Source of the DNA: GCA-2699365 sp036160955
GTDB lineage: Bacteria > Verrucomicrobiota > Verrucomicrobiia > Opitutales > Coraliomargaritaceae
Direction of reading: 5' to 3'
DNA: 57,634 nt
Assembly (NCBI GenBank): GCA_036160955.1
Contig: JAYYDJ010000019.1
Span: 1-57,634 of the forward strand
Part shown: in pieces, positions 51,752 through 57,634 of the stretch
Position numbering within the stretch: the first letter of the stretch is position 1
How the letters are laid out: each line of letters begins with the position of its first letter
Position numbers and translations under genes: made by a program
The notes under the pieces: model-generated
The model's database searches: none
What the model was told of the DNA's origin: nothing
What the model saw: the letters and a program-made list of their open reading frames with translations, nothing else

Positions 51752-52516
51752 CTAAATATCAGCAACCTTTAAGTCTATACCGAGATCATCTATTTGAGAG
51801 ACTGCTGAAGATTGTATGTCGCTATCCGTTATTATGCATGTGATATTTTTCATAGTAGAAAAGTAATACTCCGAATGACTATTTATCTTACTAGAATCGA
51901 CTAGTAATGTTACTTTATCTGACATCCTTATCAAAAGTTCCTTGTATATTGCTTGTTGCTCGAAACCCTCACTCGCTCCTCGCTCTAGATCTAAACCGAG
52001 ACAAGAAATAAAAGCATTATCTACATGGTGGCGGCGCAATATATTGATACTATTACCGCCAATAAAAGTGTTTGTTTTAGAGTGATATTTACCTCCTGTA
52101 GATATGACTTCTATATTATCATTATTCACTAGCGATTGGATCACTGCCAGTGCATTTGTAATAACTCGAAAGGGTAAATTAGGTAGCATATATACCAAAG
52201 CCAGTGCAGTTGTACTGCTATCAAAGGCGTAGGTCTTACCTGGTTGTACCGAATTAAGTGCTATTTTAGCTATTGATTTCTTATGCGGTGTATTAATTGA
52301 ACTTCTCTCTTCAAATGAACTGAGTGTAGGCCTACCCGAAGTACTACTAGCTCCACCGTGAATTCGCATTAATTTTTCTTTATCTGCTAGTATTTGCAAA
52401 TCTCGACGAATTGTTTCGTCTGTAACGGAGAAGTTATTTGCTAAATCTACAGTACGAACTGTACCAAACTGATCCAAAAGATTAAGAATTTTATTATGTC
52501 TTTCAATCGCTAACAT
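51752..52516 (-). CDS. DeoR-family transcriptional regulator of the deoxyhexose regulon
   Basis: The 254-residue protein has the N-terminal DeoR winged helix ('AIERHNKILNLLDQFGTVRTVDLANNFSVTDETIRRDL' region, residues 3-40; recognition helix around 'SVTDETIRRDL'). The DeoR sugar-phosphate sensor domain follows: 'IHGGAS', 'IAKIALNSVQPGKTYAFDSSTTALALV', 'VITNALAV', 'STGGKYHSKTNTFIGG', 'DNAFISCLGLDLERGASEG' and 'VTLLVDSSKI'. DeoR proteins usually repress catabolic genes and are released by a phosphorylated sugar intermediate. It heads the minus-strand fucose operon and is divergent from the aldolase/dehydrogenase gene (92 bp), so it probably controls both directions. The effector may be fuculose-1-P, DHAP or a related metabolite. 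Confidence 0.93.
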   Translation of the reverse strand: MLAIERHNKILNLLDQFGTVRTVDLANNFSVTDETIRRDLQILADKEKLMRIHGGASSTSGRPTLSSFEERSSINTPHKKSIAKIALNSVQPGKTYAFDSSTTALALVYMLPNLPFRVITNALAVIQSLVNNDNIEVISTGGKYHSKTNTFIGGNSINILRRHHVDNAFISCLGLDLERGASEGFEQQAIYKELLIRMSDKVTLLVDSSKINSHSEYYFSTMKNITCIITDSDIQSSAVSQIDDLGIDLKVADI

Positions 52517-52572
52517 AGTTCTTAAATTTCAAATCCATCCGATTAAATAGCAAGATTATATGTTGTAAAATG

Positions 52573-52602
52573 TTGACTTATTTGGATTTTTTTGGGTAAT
52601 TT
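52573..52602 (+). promoter_or_regulatory. Putative promoter of the aldolase/dehydrogenase operon
   Basis: TTGACT (52573-52578) and TAATTT (52597-52602) are 18 bp apart. The predicted start is within a base or two of the ATG at 52609, so the transcript could be leaderless; alternatively translation starts at Met6 (52624). A possible operator pair, AAATCCA (52531-52537) and TGGATTT (52583-52589), brackets the -35. Confidence 0.4.
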
Positions 52603-52608
52603 TCTTCT

Positions 52609-54798
52609 ATGAGCAGTGGTTACATGTGTTTAGAGTATCTATGGGATGATAAAAAGGCTGGTCAGCTTTCGCCAGTAGAGCGCCTTGTATACCGTTCTAA
52701 CTTACTAGGTAGTGATCAAAAAATAACAAATACAGGAGGAGGAAACACTTCTTTAAAATTAGACCAAAAAGATCCATTATCAGGCGACACGGTTACAGTT
52801 TTATGGGTTAAGGGATCAGGTGGTGATCTACGTACTGCTAAAATAGAAAATTTTTCCTCACTATATTTGAGTAAGCTCATTGATTTACAAAAACTGTATT
52901 CTGAGACATCACCGAACGGAGTTAAAACTAAAATTGAGGATCAAATGGTAGCTATGTATCCACATACTACTTATAACTTAAATCCTCGTCCTTCATCAAT
53001 TGATACACCACTTCACAGCTTTATTGGCGCTACTCATGTAGACCACATGCATCCAATATCATTTATTGCTATAGCTGCATGTAAAAATTCCGAAGCCATT
53101 ACTAATGAAATATATGGCGAAAAAATAGCTTATTTGCCATGGCAAAGACCGGGATTCGATCTAGGCTTAAAAATGCAGGAAATATATGATAACAATAAAG
53201 AGTGCGTTGGTATAAATATGGGGCAACACGGGTTAATCAATTGGTCCGATGACGATAAGGAATGTTACACATTGACCCTCAACTTAATAAATCAGGCTGG
53301 AAACTACATCGCTTCTAAAGACCGTGGAAATAATACTTTCGGAGGTCAGAAATATTGTGCGATAAGCACTGATTACGCGCAGAAATTAACAATAGATATA
53401 CTGCCTTTCTTGCGAGGCAATGTTTCACAGAATAATCGTTGTATTGCTACTGTACATAGAGACTCTTCCGTATTAGAATTTGTTAATTCGAATGATGCAA
53501 AACGTCTAGCTGAAATAGGAACATCTTGCCCTGACCACTTCCTACGCACTAAGATCAAGCCGATGTTTCTTGATTGGGATCCCATTAATGGTACTATAGA
53601 TACACTTAAGGAACTGATTGTTTTGGGTCTTAATAAATACCGTAAAGACTATACGGAATATTATGAAACCTGCAAGAGGGAGGACTCTCCAAAAATGCGT
53701 GACGCAAATCCTACCGTTATTTTAATTCCTGGATTAGGCTTAATTTCATTCGGTAAAAATAAATCGGAATCTCGTGTTACTGCTGAGTTCTACAATTGCG
53801 CAATAGGAGTAATGCGAGGTGCAGAAGCTATCGATCATTACATTGGTTTACCACGCCAGGAGGCTTTCGATATCGAGTATTGGCTGTTAGAAGAAGCGAA
53901 ACTTCAGCGCATGCCCAAGGAGAAGGAGTTTGCGCGCAAGGTGGTAGTAGTAATAGGTGCAGGTTCTGGAATAGGCAAAGAGACAGCGCTACGTTTTGCC
54001 AAAGATGGCGCACACGTAATTTGTGCTGATTTAAACATTGAATCGGCTCAGAAAACTGCTGACGAAATTTGTACAGAAGTGGGAGTAGGTATTGGCGTTA
54101 GTGGAACGGGTATATCTAGCTGTGGAAACGCCATTGCTAGTACTATAGATATTACTGATGAAGATAGCATTCAAGAGTGCTACAACTTAGCTATTTATGC
54201 TTATGGTGGCATTGATGTAGTTGCTTTAACTGCTGGAATTTTTCTCGCTCCCGATGTAAAAGGCGAATTCTCGAAAGTTCAGTGGGAATCAGTTTTTAGA
54301 ATTAATTCTATAGGTCCTTATATGGTAGCAGATTCGGCAAAACGTATATTTCAATCACAAGGGAGTACTTTGAAAAGCTCTATAGTAATAACGTCCTCTG
54401 TAAATGCTGTTGTGTCCAAGAAGGGTTCCGTAGCCTATGATTCATCAAAGGCTGCAACAAATCACATAGTGCGTGAATTAGCTATAGAATTAGCTCCATA
54501 TGCTCGTGTTAATGCCGTTGCCCCTGCTACTGTAGTTAAGGGCTCTCAAATGTTTCCAAGAGAGCGAGTAATGGCATCACTTAGTAAATACTCCATAGAT
54601 TACTCTGAAAAAGAAGATACCGACTGCTTAAGAGCAAAGTTGGCAAAATTTTACGCAAGTCGTACTCTTATAAATGTACCAATTACTCCAGAGGATCAAG
54701 CAGAGGCTATATACTTCTTATCAAGCGATCTTGCCTCCAAGACAACTGGTCAGGTATTGAATGTTGATGGCGGACTTCATGAAGCATTCTTAAGATAA
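52609..54798 (+). CDS. Bifunctional 6-deoxyketose-1-phosphate aldolase / L-lactaldehyde dehydrogenase (RhaEW-type fusion)
   Basis: The 729-residue protein fuses a class II aldolase (residues ~20-420) to a short-chain dehydrogenase (~443-729). Aldolase landmarks are 'TNTGGGNTSLK', 'SSIDTPLHSFIGATHVDHMHP' with metal-type His143, His146 and His148, and 'NMGQHGLINW'. The dehydrogenase has NAD motif G450-A-G-S-G-I-G456, acidic 'CADLN', active-site Y610 and K614 ('YDSSK') and 'TTGQVLNVDGG'. The same architecture in Bacillus (RhaEW/YuxG) cleaves rhamnulose-1-P to DHAP and L-lactaldehyde and oxidises the latter to L-lactate. Since fuculose-1-P gives the same products and fucI is adjacent, the enzyme here may act on either. 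It is divergent from DeoR. Confidence 0.93.
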   Translation: MSSGYMCLEYLWDDKKAGQLSPVERLVYRSNLLGSDQKITNTGGGNTSLKLDQKDPLSGDTVTVLWVKGSGGDLRTAKIENFSSLYLSKLIDLQKLYSETSPNGVKTKIEDQMVAMYPHTTYNLNPRPSSIDTPLHSFIGATHVDHMHPISFIAIAACKNSEAITNEIYGEKIAYLPWQRPGFDLGLKMQEIYDNNKECVGINMGQHGLINWSDDDKECYTLTLNLINQAGNYIASKDRGNNTFGGQKYCAISTDYAQKLTIDILPFLRGNVSQNNRCIATVHRDSSVLEFVNSNDAKRLAEIGTSCPDHFLRTKIKPMFLDWDPINGTIDTLKELIVLGLNKYRKDYTEYYETCKREDSPKMRDANPTVILIPGLGLISFGKNKSESRVTAEFYNCAIGVMRGAEAIDHYIGLPRQEAFDIEYWLLEEAKLQRMPKEKEFARKVVVVIGAGSGIGKETALRFAKDGAHVICADLNIESAQKTADEICTEVGVGIGVSGTGISSCGNAIASTIDITDEDSIQECYNLAIYAYGGIDVVALTAGIFLAPDVKGEFSKVQWESVFRINSIGPYMVADSAKRIFQSQGSTLKSSIVITSSVNAVVSKKGSVAYDSSKAATNHIVRELAIELAPYARVNAVAPATVVKGSQMFPRERVMASLSKYSIDYSEKEDTDCLRAKLAKFYASRTLINVPITPEDQAEAIYFLSSDLASKTTGQVLNVDGGLHEAFLR

Positions 54799-54818
54799 TG
54801 ACTATAAAAAAACAGTAA

Positions 54819-55577
54819 ATGGACACCCTGGAAAAATTAGTCGCTTTATCTCGTAAATTAGGAAGTGAAGGTCTTGACTGGGCTATATTAGGCGAGGGTA
54901 ACACTAGCACTCTAGCAAGCGAAGACAGTTATTATGTTAAGGCATCTGGTAGTTGCCTAGGAACTGCGAATAGAGACGACTTTACTGAAGTAAATTTAGG
55001 TTTAGCGCTAGAGTATATCAATCGTACGTCGCTAACAGACGAAGAAATTTTAGTAGCATTAGAATCAATCAGGGTGGATAAAAATTCAAAGCTTCCATCC
55101 GTGGAAACGTTTGTCCATGCAGTTTGCCTAAGTGAGGGTGACTGCCGATGGGTGGGTCATGGACATCCTGAATCAGTACTTGCTATACTATGCAGCAAAT
55201 TAGGCGCAAAGGCCTACTCTAAGCACATTTTTCCTGATGCGATAGTAGTCTGTGGGCGCTCTTTTGCTATTGTTCCATATGTGGACCCTGGCTTTAAATT
55301 AGCTCATGCAGTACGTGACTCTATTCGCAGATTTAAAAACCTACATAATAAATCTCCGAAGGTAATACTTCTAGAAAACCATGGGCCTTTTATTTTAGGT
55401 CAGTCTGATATAGATGTCATTAATACTATGATGATGCTAAATAAGTGGTCTAGGATATTAATCGCTAATCAGGCATTTGGTGGTGCTCAATACCTATCTA
55501 ATTCTGATTCCGATCGCATTGAGAACAGATTAGACGAAGCATACAGAAGAAAGCGCCTATTAGACAATAAACATTAA
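54819..55577 (+). CDS. Class II aldolase/adducin-domain protein
   Basis: The 252-residue cytoplasmic protein has a single class II aldolase/adducin domain: 'GEGNTSTLASEDSYYVKASGSCLG' (phosphate-binding loop region), catalytic-type E96 in 'LPSVETFVHA', metal ligands H114 and H116 in 'VGHGHPES' and H188 in 'LLENHGPF'. The active-site set therefore looks intact. Members are fuculose- or rhamnulose-phosphate aldolases, ribulose-5-P epimerases and decarboxylases. It follows the bifunctional aldolase gene after 20 bp and is probably co-transcribed, which gives the regulon two aldolase domains. It could cleave a different sugar phosphate (for example fuculose-1-P if the fusion handles rhamnulose-1-P). 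Confidence 0.85.
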   Translation: MDTLEKLVALSRKLGSEGLDWAILGEGNTSTLASEDSYYVKASGSCLGTANRDDFTEVNLGLALEYINRTSLTDEEILVALESIRVDKNSKLPSVETFVHAVCLSEGDCRWVGHGHPESVLAILCSKLGAKAYSKHIFPDAIVVCGRSFAIVPYVDPGFKLAHAVRDSIRRFKNLHNKSPKVILLENHGPFILGQSDIDVINTMMMLNKWSRILIANQAFGGAQYLSNSDSDRIENRLDEAYRRKRLLDNKH

Positions 55578-55629
55578 ACGTTGTTTACTATCCCTGCGAA
55601 TGATTATAGATGTAAATCTAAAACAATGT
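55578..55629 (+). terminator. Branched inverted repeat after the aldolase gene
   Basis: ACGTTGTTT (55578-55586) can pair with AAACAATGT (55621-55629) with one G-U, and encloses a perfect TAGAT-GTAA-ATCTA hairpin (55607-55620). It begins directly after the stop codon of the last gene in the regulon. There is no long U-tract, so a terminator or 3'-stabilising structure is suggested only. Confidence 0.3.
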
Positions 55630-55802
55630 TAGGTGTAGTATTTAGTATTCTAGTTTAAAAAATTTCCCCTACATTCGTCAGATAGTCGTATATATGACTT
55701 TCCTATCTTATTGATTCTTCAAGATTTTGCACGTGTTATAAAATTTAATTTAATTTTCTAGCTTGTTTAGATCGTTGAAGCTGTTTTTTGTCGCATATTA
55801 TT

Positions 55803-57596
55803 ATGAAGCGTACGCATCACTGCTCTCAACTTCGTGCCTCCGATTCAGGTTCTTCAGCTTGCCTTTCAGGTTGGGTGGACTCCGTTCGTGATCACGGCGG
55901 TATTCTCTTTGTTGATCTACGAGATCGTGAGGGGCTTACACAAATTGTATTTGATCCTAGCAATACATCGCTAGGAGATCAGTTTGCTTTTATAAAGCCT
56001 GAATCTGTTATAACAATCACCGGCGAGGTAAAGATTCGCATAGCAGAAGCGGTCAATCCTAATTTAGCAACAGGCGAAGTTGAAGTTCATGCTAGTTCTT
56101 TAAAAATTCATAATATAGCTAAGACGCCTCCATTCCCTATGGATGATTCTGCAGATAAAACGAGTGAAGATTTGCGAATGACTTATCGTTATCTTGATCT
56201 ACGCAGAAACTCAAATGCTAATATATTAAGATTACGCCACAATACGTGTAGAGCGATACGTAACTATATGGATGATAATACCTTTATTGAGGTGGAAACT
56301 CCTATGCTATTTAAGAGTACCCCAGAAGGAGCACGTGAATTTCTGGTGCCAAGTCGAATGAATCCTGGATCATTTTATGCTCTTCCACAGTCTCCGCAGC
56401 AGTATAAGCAAATGCTAATGGTTGCCGGCATTGAGCGTTATTACCAACTCGCACGCTGTTTCCGTGATGAGGATTTGCGCGCCGATAGGCAGCCAGAATT
56501 TACGCAACTAGACATTGAATTGTCCTTTGTAGACCGAGAAGAGATGTATGCTCTTATCGAAGGTCTCATGCAGCACGTATGGAAGGATGTTTTAGCAGTA
56601 GATATTAAAGCACCATTTAAGCGCATGAGTTATTATGAAGCTATGGATCGTTATGGTGTTGATAAGCCAGACATGCGCTTCGAAATGGAACTGCAGGATT
56701 GTGGAGAAATATTCAAAGATTCATCTTTTAAAGTATTCTCTGGTGCAGTCGCTTCAGGTGGTGCAGTTAAAGCGGTTAACGTAAAAGGCTTAGCTGATTT
56801 AACACAAGGTGAACTACGTAACTTAGAGGAAGTTGCTAAGAGTTTCGGGGCAAAAGGGTTGGCATTTATTAAGTCGGTTGGAGGTGAGTGGAAATCGCCT
56901 ATTTTAAAGTTCTTTTCTGACAATGAAAAAGCTGCCTTAAAGGATCGATTAAGTATAGAGGATGGGGATATTGTATTTTTTGCAGCAACCCAGTGGGAGC
57001 GGGCGTGTACAATCTTAGGAAGAATTCGCTTGGAGGCTGCGCAGTTACTTGTAAAACGTGATAAATTGACTATTGATCCATGCGATTACAAATTTCTATG
57101 GGTGATAGAGTTTCCGCTTATGTTATATGATGAAGAATTGGGACGTTTTGCTGCATCACATCATCCATTTACTGCTCCGGTAGAAGAAGATATACCACTA
57201 CTAGATTCTGATCCAAAGAAGGTTCGTGGACAACATTACGACCTAGTATTAAATGGCGTTGAATTAGGTGGTGGATCCATACGTATCCACCAACCTGATT
57301 TACAAAAAAAAGTTTTTGAAGATGTCCTTCAAATCGATCCACAAATAGTCGAAAGCCGCTTTGGCTATATGCTAAAGGCATTTGAATATGGAGCGCCGCC
57401 GCATGGTGGTATCGCTTTTGGTCTCGATCGCTTGGTTACCATTCTAGCGAAAAGAAATAGTATAAGAGATGCTATTGCTTTCCCGAAAAATCAACGTGCT
57501 CAAGAAATGATGACCGCAAGTCCTGGTTCCGCCACTGCCACACAACTAACAGATCTACACGTTAAGGTCTCTTTGCCCAAAGGTGAGGTTTCATAG
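55803..57596 (+). CDS. aspS: Aspartate--tRNA ligase
   Basis: The frame extends to a TTG at 55788, but the ATG at 55803 gives the conserved 'MKRTHHCSQLRASDSG' beginning and is chosen. The 597-residue class II synthetase shows the N-terminal OB-fold ('SGWVDSVRDHGGILFVDLRDREG'), motif 1 region 'FIEVETPMLFKSTPEGARE', motif 2 'ARCFRDEDLRADRQPEFTQLDIE', a bacterial GAD insertion ('DCGEIFKDSSFKVFSGAV') and motif 3 'GIAFGLDRLV'. It charges tRNA-Asp, possibly also tRNA-Asn in bacteria lacking AsnRS. It is a core gene and marks the right edge of the sugar-degradation region. Confidence 0.97.
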   Translation: MKRTHHCSQLRASDSGSSACLSGWVDSVRDHGGILFVDLRDREGLTQIVFDPSNTSLGDQFAFIKPESVITITGEVKIRIAEAVNPNLATGEVEVHASSLKIHNIAKTPPFPMDDSADKTSEDLRMTYRYLDLRRNSNANILRLRHNTCRAIRNYMDDNTFIEVETPMLFKSTPEGAREFLVPSRMNPGSFYALPQSPQQYKQMLMVAGIERYYQLARCFRDEDLRADRQPEFTQLDIELSFVDREEMYALIEGLMQHVWKDVLAVDIKAPFKRMSYYEAMDRYGVDKPDMRFEMELQDCGEIFKDSSFKVFSGAVASGGAVKAVNVKGLADLTQGELRNLEEVAKSFGAKGLAFIKSVGGEWKSPILKFFSDNEKAALKDRLSIEDGDIVFFAATQWERACTILGRIRLEAAQLLVKRDKLTIDPCDYKFLWVIEFPLMLYDEELGRFAASHHPFTAPVEEDIPLLDSDPKKVRGQHYDLVLNGVELGGGSIRIHQPDLQKKVFEDVLQIDPQIVESRFGYMLKAFEYGAPPHGGIAFGLDRLVTILAKRNSIRDAIAFPKNQRAQEMMTASPGSATATQLTDLHVKVSLPKGEVS

Positions 57597-57634
57597 TATT
57601 CGATGCTTCGAATCGTGTTAATTAGAGTCTCAGA

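Noticed and set aside
45737..55577. Microcompartment-based fucose/rhamnose degradation as known in Planctomycetes and Verrucomicrobia
   Set aside because: No shell protein, CoA-acylating aldehyde dehydrogenase or associated phosphotransacylase gene is present; the pathway shown uses a fused dehydrogenase.
55788..55802. TTG start adding five residues to aspS
   Set aside because: The ATG at 55803 gives the conserved AspRS N-terminus (MKRTHHC...).

Overview
The window reads like an AT-rich marine Verrucomicrobiota chromosome, probably Opitutae/Puniceicoccales (Lentimonas- or Coraliomargarita-like). That placement is inferred from gene content: many secreted S1-type sulfatases, GH10/GH52/GH27/GH31 enzymes, L-fucose isomerase and Na+-coupled sugar importers. 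I could not run a phylogeny. Nearly every start codon lacks a recognisable Shine-Dalgarno sequence.

Layout. (A) 1-5660 is conserved core: the 3' end of a clpC/clpB-type gene, a family-4-like uracil-DNA glycosylase, an unknown membrane protein, hflX, a left-handed beta-helix protein and two tandem HAD phosphatases. (B) 5764-5909 is a strong promoter and a tRNA-His(GTG). (C) 5951-27329 is a plus-strand block holding six sulfatases, two GH10 xylanases, a GH52 beta-xylosidase, a GPH-family symporter, two unusual cytoplasmic TIM-barrel hydrolases, an orphan secreted beta-sandwich protein and a D-ribulokinase-like FGGY kinase. (D) 27498-28433 is a lone minus-strand manA. (E) 28810-45673 is a second plus-strand block with five more sulfatases, a DUF4832-like protein, GH27 and GH31 enzymes, an SSS symporter, a PhoD-like phosphatase and a second orphan beta-sandwich protein. 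(F) 45737-55577 is a divergent 6-deoxyhexose regulon. On the minus strand are a DeoR regulator, a rhamnulokinase-type kinase, an Mqo-family dehydrogenase, fucI and a nucleotidyltransferase/GHMP-kinase fusion. On the plus strand are a fused aldolase/lactaldehyde dehydrogenase and a class II aldolase. (G) aspS closes the window.

How the parts may work together (inference). Eleven secreted sulfatases and secreted GH10/GH27/GH31 enzymes would desulfate and cut a sulfated polysaccharide containing beta-1,4-xylose and probably alpha-galactose and fucose. Oligosaccharides would enter through the GPH symporter and monosaccharides through the SSS symporter. Cytoplasmic GH52 and two other hydrolases without signal peptides would finish xylo-oligosaccharides. 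Fucose would be isomerised by FucI, phosphorylated by a RhaB-type kinase, cleaved and oxidised to DHAP and L-lactate by the fused enzyme, and the lactate fed to the quinone pool by the Mqo-family protein, without a bacterial microcompartment. The fusion of a small nucleotidyltransferase with a compact fucokinase-like GHMP domain next to fucI is the least familiar component and my best candidate for an undescribed activity.
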